A DNA stretch of 49,159 bases from assembly GCA_019234815.1 (NCBI GenBank), contig JAFALA010000056.1, forward strand, positions 1 through 49,159. The letters run 5' to 3'. A program made the translations under genes and the position numbers. This document shows positions 27,215 through 35,987 of the stretch, piece after piece (the first letter of the stretch is position 1; the number at the start of each line of letters is the position of its first letter). This DNA is from Burkholderiaceae bacterium (lineage in GTDB: Bacteria; Pseudomonadota; Gammaproteobacteria; Burkholderiales; Burkholderiaceae_C). The notes under the pieces are model-generated. The model searched no databases, was not told where the DNA came from, and saw only the letters and a program-made list of their open reading frames with translations.

Positions 27215-28081
27215 GTGCGCAAGCTTTCGACCCTGCATTACACGCTGCTGATATCGATCGGACTGCATGCCGCCCTGCTGGCGCTGCGCATCGTCGACCC
27301 CGAGCGTTTCGACCGCATCCTGCAGGACTCGCCGCTTGAAGTCGTGCTGGTCAATGCACGCGGCAAGGAGCCGCCCGTCAATGCGCAGGCGCTGGCGCAG
27401 GCCAGCCTGGCCGGCGGCGGCGAGGCTGTCGCCGGCCGAGCCGCCTCGCCGCTGCCGCCCTCCGCCACCGCCGAAATCGGCGAGGCCACCGAAGAGCAGC
27501 ACGCCCAGCTCACCGAGCTGCAGAACACGCAGCGGCAGCTGCTGGCGCAGGTCCGGCACGAACTGGCCATCCTGCCTGCGCCCGATCCGCGCAAGGAGGC
27601 CAAGTCGGAGCAGGCGCGCCAGCAGGCCGAACGCCGCCGCCAGCTGATCCAGCTGCTGGCGCAGATCGAAAAGCGCATCAACGAGGAAAACGCCCGCCCG
27701 CGCCGCCATTACGTGAGCCCGGCCACGCGCGAGGTCGTCTACGCGCAGTACTACGACCGCATGCGCCGCCGCATCGAAGAGCGCGGCACGCGCGATTTCC
27801 CTACGTACCAGGGCCGCAAGCTCTATGGCGAGCTGACCCTGAACATCAGCGTCGACCAGACCGGCCGGGTCGTGCAGATCGATATCGTGCAAGGCTCGGG
27901 CAATGACGTCCTGGACCGCCGCTCCGTGGCGCTGGTGCAGGCCTGCGCCCCCTTTGGCGGCTTCACGGCCGCCATGCGGCGCAACGCCGAGGTGCTGGTC
28001 ATCACGTCCCGCTTCCGCTACACGCGCGAAGACGGCCTGGAGACCACCGTCAGCAACAGCCCCGGCCGCCCCCAGCCATGA
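27215..28081 (+). CDS. TonB-like energy transducer protein
   Basis: The 288-residue protein starts with GTG at 27215 and has one N-terminal membrane helix (YTLLISIGLHAALLALRIV). A long charged coiled region follows (about 90-165, rich in Gln/Glu/Arg). The C-terminal TonB domain contains YGELTLNISVDQTGRVVQIDIVQGSGNDVLDRRSVALVQ. TonB proteins transmit proton-motive force to outer-membrane receptors, but no exbB/exbD or receptor is nearby. The aroE ATG overlaps its stop by four bases. Confidence 0.85.
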   Translation: MRKLSTLHYTLLISIGLHAALLALRIVDPERFDRILQDSPLEVVLVNARGKEPPVNAQALAQASLAGGGEAVAGRAASPLPPSATAEIGEATEEQHAQLTELQNTQRQLLAQVRHELAILPAPDPRKEAKSEQARQQAERRRQLIQLLAQIEKRINEENARPRRHYVSPATREVVYAQYYDRMRRRIEERGTRDFPTYQGRKLYGELTLNISVDQTGRVVQIDIVQGSGNDVLDRRSVALVQACAPFGGFTAAMRRNAEVLVITSRFRYTREDGLETTVSNSPGRPQP

Positions 28082-28944
28082 CATCCGCCAGCCCAAGCAA
28101 GGACCTGTACGCCGTGGCCGGCAACCCGGTCGCGCACAGCCAATCGCCCTTCATCCACGCCCGCTTTGCCGAGCAATGCGGCCAGGACCTGGCGTACGAG
28201 CGCCTGCTGTGCCCGCTGGACGGTTTCAAAGCCAGCATCGAGGCCTTCGCGGCGCAAGGCGGGCACGGCTGCAACGTCACCGTGCCCTTCAAGTTCGAGG
28301 CCTATGCACTTGCCGCGCGCCGCAGCGAGCGTGCCGAGCTGGCCGGCGCCGTCAACACCCTGCGCTTCGACGCCGAAGGCTGGTGGGGCGACAACACCGA
28401 TGGCCTGGGCCTGGTGCGCGACATCGAGCACAACGCGGCGCGGCCGCTGGCAGGACTCGACGTGCTGCTGCTGGGCGCGGGAGGGGCGTCGGCCGGCGTG
28501 CTCGGCAGCCTGGTCGCTGCCCGCCCCGCACGCATCGTGCTGGCCAACCGCACGGCGGACAAGGCCCTGGCCCTGCAGGCCTCGCACGCAGCCTGGGCCA
28601 CGCAGCACCAGGTGACGCTGCAGGCATGCGCGCTGGCCGAAGTCGAGTCCAAAGCGGGCCAAGGTTTTGACATGCTGATCAACGGCACCAGCGCCAGCCT
28701 GAGCGGCGCCGGCGTGCCCGTGCAGGGCCGGGTGCTCAAGCCTGGCGCGCTGGCGCTGGACATGATGTACGGCGGCGCCGCCCAGACCTTCCTGGACTGG
28801 GCCCGGTCCCAGGGCGCGCAGACGCGCGACGGCCTGGGCATGCTGGTCGAGCAGGCCGCGGAAGCCTTTTTCCTCTGGCGCGGCGTGCGGCCCGACACCG
28901 CAGCGGTGCTGCAGGCCTTGCGCGAGCGCCTGACACCGGCATGA
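28078..28944 (+). CDS. aroE: Shikimate dehydrogenase
   Basis: AroE reduces 3-dehydroshikimate with NADPH. The 288-residue enzyme has the shikimate-binding AVAGNPVAHSQSPFIHARFA, the catalytic Lys in NVTVPFKFEA, the DNTDGLGLVRD catalytic Asp segment and the nucleotide-binding LLLGAGGASAGVLGSL. The start overlaps the tonB-like stop and the stop overlaps mtgA (ATGA both times), so it is in the middle of a tightly packed operon. Confidence 0.96.
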   Translation: MTSASPSKDLYAVAGNPVAHSQSPFIHARFAEQCGQDLAYERLLCPLDGFKASIEAFAAQGGHGCNVTVPFKFEAYALAARRSERAELAGAVNTLRFDAEGWWGDNTDGLGLVRDIEHNAARPLAGLDVLLLGAGGASAGVLGSLVAARPARIVLANRTADKALALQASHAAWATQHQVTLQACALAEVESKAGQGFDMLINGTSASLSGAGVPVQGRVLKPGALALDMMYGGAAQTFLDWARSQGAQTRDGLGMLVEQAAEAFFLWRGVRPDTAAVLQALRERLTPA

Positions 28945-29696
28945 AAAATTTTCTCGTCCGGTCGCTGGCCTTGGCCTTGCTGAGCGCCCTGTCGCTGCAG
29001 ATCTACTTTGCGGGACGCATCGCGCTGATGCGCTGGGTAGCGCCCGAGTCGACCAGCTTCCAGCGCTCCGAAATCTGGCGCCTCGGGGTTGAGAAGCACC
29101 ATGTCGACTGGAGCCAGCAGTGGGTCGATGGCGAACAGATCGCCGGCGCGCTGCAGCGCGCCGTGATCGCCAGCGAGGACGCCGGGTTCACCGAGCATGG
29201 CGGCGTCGACTGGGACGCGATGGAAAAAGCCTGGGAGCGCAACCAGCGCGAGCAGGCCAAGGCCCAGCGCGCCTCCGCCGCCAAGGCATCCAGCAGGAGT
29301 GCGAGCAAGGCCGCCGCCAAGCCCGCCAAGGTGGTGGGCGGCTCCACCATCAGCCAGCAGCTGGCCAAGAACCTGTTCCTCAGCGGCGAGCGCCAGCTGC
29401 TGCGCAAGGGCCAGGAATTCATGCTGACCTTCATGCTCGAGGCCTTTCTCGACAAGGACCGCATCCTGGAGATCTACCTCAACAACGTGGAATGGGGCGA
29501 AGGGGTTTTTGGCGCGCAGGCCGCCGCGCGGCACTATTTTCATGAAAATGCAGCCCAGCTGAATGCCAGCCAGGGCGCCCGGCTGGCGGTGATGCTGCCG
29601 GCTCCCAAGCGCTTCGAGAAGAATCCCGCCTCACCCTACGTGCTGAGCCGGGCCGCCACCATACAGGCGCGCATGGCCGGCGTTGAGCTGCCCTGA
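28941..29696 (+). CDS. mtgA: Monofunctional biosynthetic peptidoglycan transglycosylase
   Basis: MtgA polymerises lipid II into glycan strands at the outer face of the inner membrane. The 251-residue protein has one N-terminal membrane anchor (about 5-30) and the GT51 motifs ASEDAGFTEHGGVD (catalytic Glu79), GGSTISQQLAKNLFL, RKGQEFMLTFMLEAFLDKDRILEIYLNNVEWG and AARHYF. An Ala/Lys/Ser-rich insertion of about 27 residues (104-130) separates the first two motifs. Confidence 0.94.
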   Translation: MKNFLVRSLALALLSALSLQIYFAGRIALMRWVAPESTSFQRSEIWRLGVEKHHVDWSQQWVDGEQIAGALQRAVIASEDAGFTEHGGVDWDAMEKAWERNQREQAKAQRASAAKASSRSASKAAAKPAKVVGGSTISQQLAKNLFLSGERQLLRKGQEFMLTFMLEAFLDKDRILEIYLNNVEWGEGVFGAQAAARHYFHENAAQLNASQGARLAVMLPAPKRFEKNPASPYVLSRAATIQARMAGVELP

Positions 29697-29718
29697 CGCG
29701 ATCCTGCCCTGACTCGCC

Positions 29719-30324
29719 ATGTCCACCGCCAACCCCCTGAGCTCCGAGATCGCCGCCGCCGCCGCCCGCATGGTGGTGGAGGAAGGCCTGGAGTACGGGC
29801 CCGCCAAGAAACGTGCCCAGCGCCAGCTCGGCCTGCCGCGCCAGGTGCCCCTGCCCAGCAACGAGGAACTCGAGGCCGAGGTGCGCGGCTACCTGGCCCT
29901 GTTCTGCGCCGACACCCAGCCCGCCGAGTTGCAGGCGCTGCGCGAGCTGGCGGCGCTCTGGATGAGCAGGCTGGCCGAATTCCGGCCGCACCTGTGCGGC
30001 GCCGTCTGGCGCGGCACGGCCACGCGCCTGTCCAACATCCACCTGCAGCTGTTCTGCGACGACAGCAAGTCGGCCGAAATCGCGCTGATCAACATGAATA
30101 TCGACTACGAAGTCGGCGAAGCCATGGGCCCGCGCGGCCCGGTGGACTGCCTGGCCTTCGCCGCGCCCTGCAAAGCCCTGAACGAAAGCATCACCGTGTG
30201 CCTGACCATTCTTGACTACGACGACCAGCGCGGTGCGCTCAAGCCCGACGCCCGCGGCCGGACCGAGCGCGGCGACCTGGCCGCACTGCAGCGGCTCATG
30301 ACCGATGCGAAGGCCACGCCATGA
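29719..30324 (+). CDS. Conserved protein of unknown function, nucleotidyltransferase-like segment
   Basis: I do not recognise a defined function for this 201-residue soluble protein. The N-terminal third is helical and Ala/Glu-rich. The middle (about 95-125) reads GAVWRGTATRLSNIHLQLFCDD, which resembles the Gly-Ser-x-D-x-D region of nucleotidyltransferase folds but has Asn and His where the two metal-binding Asp would be. The end contains LDYDDQRGALKPDARGRTERG. It follows mtgA by 22 bases and overlaps the TlpA-like gene by four, so it belongs to the operon. Confidence 0.7.
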   Translation: MSTANPLSSEIAAAAARMVVEEGLEYGPAKKRAQRQLGLPRQVPLPSNEELEAEVRGYLALFCADTQPAELQALRELAALWMSRLAEFRPHLCGAVWRGTATRLSNIHLQLFCDDSKSAEIALINMNIDYEVGEAMGPRGPVDCLAFAAPCKALNESITVCLTILDYDDQRGALKPDARGRTERGDLAALQRLMTDAKATP

Positions 30325-30833
30325 ACCGCCGCCAAATACTGACGGGTGGCGCGGCCGCCGCGGCCGCAGGCCTGGGCTTGTGGACCGCCCTGCAGCGTCG
30401 CCAGGAGCCGGCAGCGCTCTCCAGTGCCGCCGCCCAGTTCTGGGCCGCCCGCTTCGACACCCTGGACGGCGGCCCGCAACTGGCCACCGCCACCTTGCGC
30501 GGCAAACCGCTGCTGGTCAATTTCTGGGCCCCCTGGTGCGGCCCCTGCGTCAAGGAATTGCCCGAAATCGACCAATTCCATCAAAGCCGGGGCTGGGCCG
30601 TGCTGGGCATCGCCATCGACAGCGCCGAGCCCGTGCGTGCCTTCCTGCAAAAAACACCGACGCATTTTCCACATGTGCTGGGCGGCCTCACCGGGTCCGG
30701 ACTGAGCCGCCAGCTCGGCAACGACCAGGGCGGCCTGCCCTTCAGCGTGGCCTTCAATGCCGCCGGCGAGGTGGTCTGGCGCAAGCTCGGACCGACAAGC
30801 AGCGCGGAGCTGCAGACGCTGCCCGCCGCCTGA
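30321..30833 (+). CDS. TlpA-family thiol-disulfide oxidoreductase
   Basis: The 170-residue protein is exported. The N-terminus MNRRQILTGGAAAAAAGLGL has a twin-arginine-like pair and a hydrophobic Ala-rich helix. The thioredoxin fold contains the redox centre WAPWCGPCVKELPEI (CGPC) and a cis-Pro segment GLPFSVAF. TlpA/ResA-like proteins reduce periplasmic disulfides, for example in cytochrome maturation. It is the last gene of the rnb-like to tlpA run. Confidence 0.9.
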   Translation: MNRRQILTGGAAAAAAGLGLWTALQRRQEPAALSSAAAQFWAARFDTLDGGPQLATATLRGKPLLVNFWAPWCGPCVKELPEIDQFHQSRGWAVLGIAIDSAEPVRAFLQKTPTHFPHVLGGLTGSGLSRQLGNDQGGLPFSVAFNAAGEVVWRKLGPTSSAELQTLPAA

Positions 30834-30878
30834 CGGCCCCCTGCAAGAGGCCGCGGAGGGGCAGCAAAGACCTTGGAC

Positions 30879-30898
30879 GCAAGCGCAAAAGCGCTTGC
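30879..30898 (+). repeat. Perfect 8-bp hairpin downstream of the TlpA-like gene
   Basis: GCAAGCGC-AAAA-GCGCTTGC is a perfect 8-bp stem with a 4-base loop, 46 bases after the tlpA-like stop. A T-rich stretch (TTATTTTTC) begins only about 12 bases beyond the stem, so it is at best a weak intrinsic terminator. The 177-base gap to aroQ holds nothing else coding. Confidence 0.6.
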
Positions 30899-31010
30899 CG
30901 GGTCAAGCAGATTATTTTTCTCCGATTTGTCGTATCTGGTCCTAAAAAGCGTAAAGTCCAGGCTTTTCCGCTTCTCGTGTCTTTCCCATTGCGGCATGAC
31001 ACATTGGTCA

Positions 31011-31454
31011 ATGCAGATTCTTGTGATTCACGGACCCAACCTGAACCTTCTCGGCACACGAGAACCTGAGGTCTACGGTTCGCGAACATTGGCGCAGATC
31101 GATGCAGATCTCATAGAGATGGCTGCAAAAGCTGGCGTCACGCTGAAAACCTTCCAGAGCAACCACGAAGGTGCCCTGGTGGACCGCATGCAGGCGGCAG
31201 CACAGGAAGGATGCGGCTACATCATCATCAATCCGGCAGCCTACACACACACCAGCGTGGCCATGCGCGACGCACTGGCGGGCGTGGCGCTGCCTTTTGT
31301 TGAGGTGCACCTGTCAAATGTACACAAGCGCGAAGCATTTCGTCACCACAGCTATTTTTCCGAATTGGCCGATGGCGTGATCTGCGGGCTCGGCGCCCAG
31401 GGCTATGCCCTGGCGCTGCAGTACGTACTGGGCCGCATGGGTGCGGCGACCTGA
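31011..31454 (+). CDS. aroQ: 3-dehydroquinate dehydratase, type II
   Basis: AroQ removes water from 3-dehydroquinate, upstream of AroE in the shikimate pathway. The 147-residue enzyme is the usual type II length and has [20 protein letters not shown] with the active-site Arg and Tyr, [16 protein letters not shown] and [19 protein letters not shown]. The ATG at 31011 is the family start; the longer in-frame extension is not conserved. It precedes accB by 87 bases, the same arrangement as in many gammaproteobacteria. Confidence 0.97.
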   Translation: MQILVIHGPNLNLLGTREPEVYGSRTLAQIDADLIEMAAKAGVTLKTFQSNHEGALVDRMQAAAQEGCGYIIINPAAYTHTSVAMRDALAGVALPFVEVHLSNVHKREAFRHHSYFSELADGVICGLGAQGYALALQYVLGRMGAAT

Positions 31455-31541
31455 TGGCGCCGGCACAGGCCCGGCCTGTGCGCGACCTCAGTCCCAGAGA
31501 AGCTTTAGAAGCAAAACAAACTTTTCCGTTGGAGAAACTTT

Positions 31542-31979
31542 ATGGATCTGCGCAAGCTCAAGACCCTGATCGACCTGGTGTCCGAGTCGAACATTTCTGA
31601 ACTTGAAATCACCGAAGCCGATGGCAAGGTGCGCATCGTCAAGTCCGACGGCACGGTGATGGTGCCCATGGCCCAGGCCATGCCCATGGCCGCAGCCCCC
31701 ATGGCAGCCGCAGCGCCTGCCGCCGCAGCCCCCGCAGCGGAAACCGGCCATGTCGTGAAGTCGCCCATGGTCGGCACCTTCTACCGCGCCTCGGGCCCGA
31801 ACGCCAAGGCCTTCGTCGAAGTGGGCCAACAGGTCAAGGAAGGCGAAGCGATCTGCATCATCGAAGCGATGAAGATCATGAACGAAATCGACAGCGACAA
31901 GGCCGGCACCATCACCAAGATCCTGGTCGAGAACGGCCAGCCGGTGGAGTTCGGCCAGCCCTTGTTCATCATCGAATAA
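31542..31979 (+). CDS. accB: Biotin carboxyl carrier protein of acetyl-CoA carboxylase
   Basis: AccB carries biotin between AccC and the AccAD transferase. The 145-residue protein has an N-terminal region [23 protein letters not shown], a flexible Ala/Pro/Met-rich linker (about 43-67), and the biotinyl domain with EAMKIMNEI, in which Lys111 is biotinylated. GGAGA precedes the start. accC follows after 204 bases, an unusually long spacer that contains hairpins. Confidence 0.97.
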   Translation: MDLRKLKTLIDLVSESNISELEITEADGKVRIVKSDGTVMVPMAQAMPMAAAPMAAAAPAAAAPAAETGHVVKSPMVGTFYRASGPNAKAFVEVGQQVKEGEAICIIEAMKIMNEIDSDKAGTITKILVENGQPVEFGQPLFIIE

Positions 31980-32014
31980 TGAATCGGCCCACCCCATGCC
32001 ACCTTCGCCGACGC

Positions 32015-32131
32015 CCTCAAGGGGGCGGAGCCCGGACACAAACAGTCCCTGCGGACTGTTTGTGCCTGGCGACGGCCAGGGCCTCTGGCATTGGCGCCGC
32101 TGGTGGCCCGGCAAAGCCGGCTCCACAGCGG
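32015..32131 (+). repeat. Cluster of GC-rich inverted repeats between accB and accC
   Basis: Several stems lie in the 204-base spacer. The strongest is a perfect 12-bp hairpin, CACAAACAGTCC (32037-32048) with loop CTGC and GGACTGTTTGTG (32053-32064). CCTGGC-GACG-GCCAGG follows, and a CCGGC-AAA-GCCGG stem lies further on. Just upstream is a CGCCC/GGGCG pair around TCAAGG. None has a following T-run. This could be an mRNA-stabilising or attenuating element, or an interspersed repeat. Confidence 0.75.
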
Positions 32132-32183
32132 CCGCGGGATGGGGTCTGGTGCCTCCTTGCGCTCAAGCGTAGTGAGCAAAGAT

Positions 32184-33533
32184 ATGTTTAAAAAAATTCT
32201 TATCGCGAATCGGGGGGAGATCGCCCTCCGCATCCAGCGCGCGTGCCGCGAGCTGGGCGTGAAGTCGGTGGTCGTCTATTCCGAGGCCGACCGCGACGCC
32301 AAGTACGTCAAGCTGGCTGACGAAGCCGTCTGCATCGGCCCGGCGCCGTCCTCGCAAAGCTACCTCAGCATGCCGGCCATCATCGCCACGGCCGAGGTCA
32401 CCGACGCCGAGGCCATCCATCCCGGCTACGGCTTCCTGTCGGAGAACGCCGACTTTGCCGAGCGCGTCGAGCGCAGCGGCTTCACCTTCATCGGCCCGAC
32501 GCCCGACAACATCCGCATGATGGGCGACAAGGTCTCGGCCAAGCAGGCCATGATCCGCTCCGGCGTGCCCTGCGTGCCCGGCTCGGAAGGCGCCCTGCCC
32601 GACGACCCGAAGGAAATCATCCGCATCGCCCGCACCGTCGGCTACCCCGTCATCATCAAGGCGGCGGGCGGCGGCGGCGGACGCGGCATGCGCGTGGTCC
32701 ACACCGAGGCGGCCCTGGTCAATGCCGTGCAGACCACCAAGGCCGAAGCCGGCGCGGCGTTCGGCAACCCGCAGGTCTACATGGAGAAGTTCCTGGAGAA
32801 CCCGCGCCATGTGGAGATCCAGGTGCTGGCCGACGGCCACCGCAATGCCGTCTGGCTGGGCGAACGCGACTGCTCCATGCAGCGCCGCCACCAGAAGATC
32901 ATCGAGGAAGCGCCGGCACCCGGCATTCCCCGCCGCATCATCGAGAAGATCGGCGACCGCTGCGCCATGGCCTGCAAGAAGATGGGCTACCGTGGCGCCG
33001 GCACCTTCGAGTTCCTCTACGAAAACGGCGAGTTCTATTTCATCGAGATGAACACGCGCGTGCAGGTCGAGCATCCGGTCACCGAGCTGGTCACGGGCGT
33101 CGACATCGTGCAGATGCAGATCCGCGTGGCCGCCGGCGAGAAGCTGCCCTTCACGCAGCGCAACATCACCATGCGCGGACACGCGATCGAGTGCCGCATC
33201 AACGCGGAAGACCCGGTCAAGTTCACGCCTTCGCCGGGCCGCATCACGATGTGGCATGCGCCGGGCGGCCCGGGCGTGCGCGTCGACTCGCATGCCTACA
33301 CCAACTATTTCGTGCCCCCGCATTACGACTCGATGATCGGCAAGATCATCGTGCACGGCGACACGCGCGAACAGGCCCTGGCACGCATGCGCATCGCGCT
33401 GTCGGAAATGGTGGTCGAAGGCATCCAGACCAACATCCCACTGCACCGCGAGTTGATGGCCGACGCCAAGTTCATTGAAGGCGGCACGTCCATCCATTAC
33501 CTCGAAGGCTGGATGCAGGAACATAAACGATGA
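32184..33533 (+). CDS. accC: Acetyl-CoA carboxylase, biotin carboxylase subunit
   Basis: AccC carboxylates the biotin on AccB using ATP and bicarbonate. The 449-residue enzyme starts [20 protein letters not shown] and has [15 protein letters not shown], the ATP-grasp glycine loop [18 protein letters not shown], the metal-binding [16 protein letters not shown] and the C-terminal domain through [11 protein letters not shown]. The ATG at 32184 is the conserved start. The Shine-Dalgarno is weak. Confidence 0.97.
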   Translation: MFKKILIANRGEIALRIQRACRELGVKSVVVYSEADRDAKYVKLADEAVCIGPAPSSQSYLSMPAIIATAEVTDAEAIHPGYGFLSENADFAERVERSGFTFIGPTPDNIRMMGDKVSAKQAMIRSGVPCVPGSEGALPDDPKEIIRIARTVGYPVIIKAAGGGGGRGMRVVHTEAALVNAVQTTKAEAGAAFGNPQVYMEKFLENPRHVEIQVLADGHRNAVWLGERDCSMQRRHQKIIEEAPAPGIPRRIIEKIGDRCAMACKKMGYRGAGTFEFLYENGEFYFIEMNTRVQVEHPVTELVTGVDIVQMQIRVAAGEKLPFTQRNITMRGHAIECRINAEDPVKFTPSPGRITMWHAPGGPGVRVDSHAYTNYFVPPHYDSMIGKIIVHGDTREQALARMRIALSEMVVEGIQTNIPLHRELMADAKFIEGGTSIHYLEGWMQEHKR

Positions 33534-33577
33534 AGCTCATGGACAGGGCCGCTCCCAAGCCGACCCGCATGGCGATG

Positions 33578-33622
33578 TGCTTGCCGGTCAATCCGGCAAG
33601 CATCGGCGTCCCCTCGGGGGAC
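33578..33622 (+). repeat. Two hairpins between accC and prmA
   Basis: TGCTTGCCGG-TCAAT-CCGGCAAGCA (33578-33602) is a perfect 10-bp stem. GTCCCC-TCG-GGGGAC (33608-33622) follows six bases later. No T-run follows. They occupy most of the 120-base gap and resemble the GC-rich hairpins in the accB-accC spacer. Confidence 0.75.
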
Positions 33623-33653
33623 CGACCGAGTATTTTGCGGGCGAGGGGCTCAC

Positions 33654-34550
33654 ATGCTTCATGAATTAGTGCTGATTTGCAGCGAGGACGGCGTCGAGAC
33701 CGTCAGCGACGCCTTGATGGAGCTGGACGCGCTGGCCGTGTCGGTGGAAGACGCCGATGCGGACACGGACTCCGAGCAGGCCCTGTTCGGCGAGCCGGGC
33801 ATGCCGGCACCCAAGACCGGATGGCAACGTTCGGTCGTCAAGGCCCTGTTCGAGAACGAGGCGCAGGCGACCGAGTGCGTGACCCTTCTGCTGAGCCAGG
33901 ACTGGGCCCAGGACGTGCACGTGCAGACCATCCAGGCCGTCGACGAGCAGGACTGGGTGCGCTTGACGCAATCGCAGTTCGCGCCGGTCGACATCACGCC
34001 CGAGTTCTGGATCGTGCCGTCCTGGCACGAAGCGCCGGCCCAGGCGCGTACCGTGATGCGGCTGGACCCGGGCCTGGCCTTCGGTACTGGCACGCACCCG
34101 ACCACGCGCATGTGCCTGCGCTGGATCGCCCGGCATGCCGCGGAGGCGGCGCAGTGGCTGCGCGTGCTCGACTACGGCTGCGGCTCGGGCATCCTGGCCA
34201 TCGGCGCGGCCCTGCACGGGGCCAAGGGCATCGACGCGGTCGACATCGATCCCGCCGCCATCGTCTCCAGCCAGTCCAATGCCGAGGCCAATCAAGTGAC
34301 GCTGAACGCGGCAATGCCCGATGCGGCCCATGGCGAATATCCGGTCGTGCTGGCCAACATCCTGGCCACGCCGCTGAAGCTGCTGGCGCCGCTGCTGTGT
34401 TCACACCTGGCACCTGGCGGCCATCTGGTGCTGGCCGGCATCCTGGAGCGGCAGGCCGAGGAGCTCATCCAGGCCTATGCACCCTGGGTCCAACTCGAGG
34501 TCAGCGACCGTGAGGACGGCTGGATTCTGATGACCGCGCAGCGCGCCTGA
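33654..34550 (+). CDS. prmA: Ribosomal protein L11 methyltransferase
   Basis: PrmA trimethylates L11 with S-adenosylmethionine. The 298-residue protein has an N-terminal substrate-recognition domain (about 1-110) and a Rossmann methyltransferase domain with DPGLAFGTGTHPTTRMCLRW, the SAM motif LDYGCGSGILAIGAALHGAK and the NILATPLK motif. GAGGGG precedes the ATG. It follows accC as in many betaproteobacteria. Confidence 0.96.
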   Translation: MLHELVLICSEDGVETVSDALMELDALAVSVEDADADTDSEQALFGEPGMPAPKTGWQRSVVKALFENEAQATECVTLLLSQDWAQDVHVQTIQAVDEQDWVRLTQSQFAPVDITPEFWIVPSWHEAPAQARTVMRLDPGLAFGTGTHPTTRMCLRWIARHAAEAAQWLRVLDYGCGSGILAIGAALHGAKGIDAVDIDPAAIVSSQSNAEANQVTLNAAMPDAAHGEYPVVLANILATPLKLLAPLLCSHLAPGGHLVLAGILERQAEELIQAYAPWVQLEVSDREDGWILMTAQRA

Positions 34551-34603
34551 ACGCGCCCTTCTGGCGGTCAAAAACCGCTTCGTTCCGTGGCATCATCTCG
34601 GCC

Positions 34604-35860
34604 ATGAGTTTTGCGACCCGTTGTACCGCTTGCGGCACCATTTTCAGAGTGGTGCAAGACCAACTCCGGGTGTCAGACGGTTGGGTGCGATGCGGCCGCT
34701 GCTCCGAGGTCTTCAACGCCAGCGAGCAGCTGTTTGACCTGGAGCGCGAAGCACCGCCGCCCTGGCCTCCGGTCGCAACGCAGGCTCCATCGCATGGTCC
34801 GCGCACAGACCTTGGCGAGCCCGAACGGAAGACCTCGCCGCACACGCGCTTTGACGAAACGGAACACCAGGGCTGGTCCGACCCTGAACGCCGGCATGCG
34901 GCGCCTCCAGAGGCGCATGCCTCTGCACCCGAGCCTGCGCCAACGAGGCTGGCCGCCGCCCCCGCCTATCCTGAGCCCAAGCGCAGCGAGCCCGAGGCGC
35001 CCATCTCGGAATTCGAGTCCGAGCATCGCCGAGACCCGGTCTGGTCGCCGCCGCCTTTGCCGGAAGATCCGCGCTCGCATCTGCCTGAGCCGCGCGGATT
35101 GAAGGCCGAACCTGATCCCGCGCCGCTGCCCGACATCCTGACCCTGGACGGCATCAACCGGCCCGATGTGGTGCTATCGCCCAGCCTGTCACGTTCAGCG
35201 GCAGAGCTGGGCAAGGCGCCAGCGCCGTCGGCGCCCGGTCGTCTGCGCGCCAGCCTGGAACAAGGCGCACAAGGCCTCATGCAGCGCATGCGGCAACGCG
35301 CCAAGCCGCGCACAACCAGCACAGCTGCACCCGCGCAAGCGAGCGCCACGCCGAGCTTCGTCAAGCGGGCGGACAGCAAGGCGCGCTGGCAGCAACCGAA
35401 GGTCAAGCTCGGCCTGAGCGTTGCCAGCGTGCTGCTGACGGCCTGTGCGGCTGCGCAATTGACCTGGCATTTCAAGGATGCGCTGGCGGCCCAGTCTCCG
35501 CAGGCGCAAGCATTTCTTTCAGGACTTTGCACGCAATTGGGCTGCGAACTCGAACCCTGGAAACGGCTCGACGGACTGAGCGTCGAAAGCAGCACCCTGA
35601 CGCAGGCGGGCCTGGGCAACAGCTACAAGCTGAGCCTGAACCTGCACAACAAGAGCGACTGGCCGCTGGCCGTGCCCTGGATCGACCTGAGCCTGACCGA
35701 CCTGAGCGGCAACCAGGTCGCCCGGCGCGACCTCACACCCGCAGACTTCGAGCTCAAGAGCAAGGTCCTGCCCGCGCGTTCCGAGCAGACCCTGCAAGTC
35801 GTGTTCAGCACCGGTACCGCCAAGGTCAGCGGCTACACGGTGGAACTCTTCCATCCGTGA
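34604..35860 (+). CDS. Zinc-ribbon, DUF3426-containing membrane protein
   Basis: The 418-residue protein begins with an MJ0042-type zinc ribbon: CTACGTIFRVVQDQL then CGRCSEVFNA, two CxxC pairs. A long Pro/Glu/Ala-rich region follows (about 50-250, low complexity). Next comes one membrane helix (VKLGLSVASVLLTACAAAQLTW, about 267-288) and a C-terminal DUF3426 domain ending YTVELFHP. Orthologues commonly follow prmA. The function is unknown; a regulatory or envelope-sensing role is only a guess. Confidence 0.87.
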   Translation: MSFATRCTACGTIFRVVQDQLRVSDGWVRCGRCSEVFNASEQLFDLEREAPPPWPPVATQAPSHGPRTDLGEPERKTSPHTRFDETEHQGWSDPERRHAAPPEAHASAPEPAPTRLAAAPAYPEPKRSEPEAPISEFESEHRRDPVWSPPPLPEDPRSHLPEPRGLKAEPDPAPLPDILTLDGINRPDVVLSPSLSRSAAELGKAPAPSAPGRLRASLEQGAQGLMQRMRQRAKPRTTSTAAPAQASATPSFVKRADSKARWQQPKVKLGLSVASVLLTACAAAQLTWHFKDALAAQSPQAQAFLSGLCTQLGCELEPWKRLDGLSVESSTLTQAGLGNSYKLSLNLHNKSDWPLAVPWIDLSLTDLSGNQVARRDLTPADFELKSKVLPARSEQTLQVVFSTGTAKVSGYTVELFHP

Positions 35861-35877
35861 TGCGCGCCGGGCCCAAT

Positions 35878-35965
35878 CCGGCGCCATAAAAACCCAGCCG
35901 AAGCCGGCGCCATAAAAATTCAGCCGAAGCCGGCGCCATAAAAAAACCCGGCCGAAGCCGGGTTT
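35878..35965. repeat. Tandem 26-base repeats derived from terminator-like hairpins
   Basis: Units begin with CCGGCGCCATAAAAA at 35878, 35904 and 35930, an exact 26-base period, each followed by a CAGCCGAAG or CCGGCCGAAG segment. Read on the minus strand, each unit is a CTTCGG-looped GC hairpin followed by five to seven Ts and ATGGC. It therefore looks like a terminator copied three times in tandem. It lies between the convergent DUF3426 gene and the histone-like gene. Confidence 0.85.
35940..35965 (-). terminator. Intrinsic terminator of the histone-like gene
   Basis: On the minus strand AAACCCGGC-TTCG-GCCGGGTTT (35944-35965, 9-bp stem, UUCG loop) is continued by a run of seven Ts down to 35940. 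It lies 22 bases past the stop at 35988 and is the strongest terminator in the window. On the plus strand it could also stop DUF3426 transcripts, though its T-run there is short. Confidence 0.85.
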
Positions 35966-35987
35966 CGCAGCGCAATGCTGTTTTCGA

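Noticed and set aside
30879..30898. Hairpin after the TlpA-like gene as an intrinsic terminator
   Set aside because: The stem is perfect but the T-rich stretch begins about 12 bases too late; kept only as a repeat.
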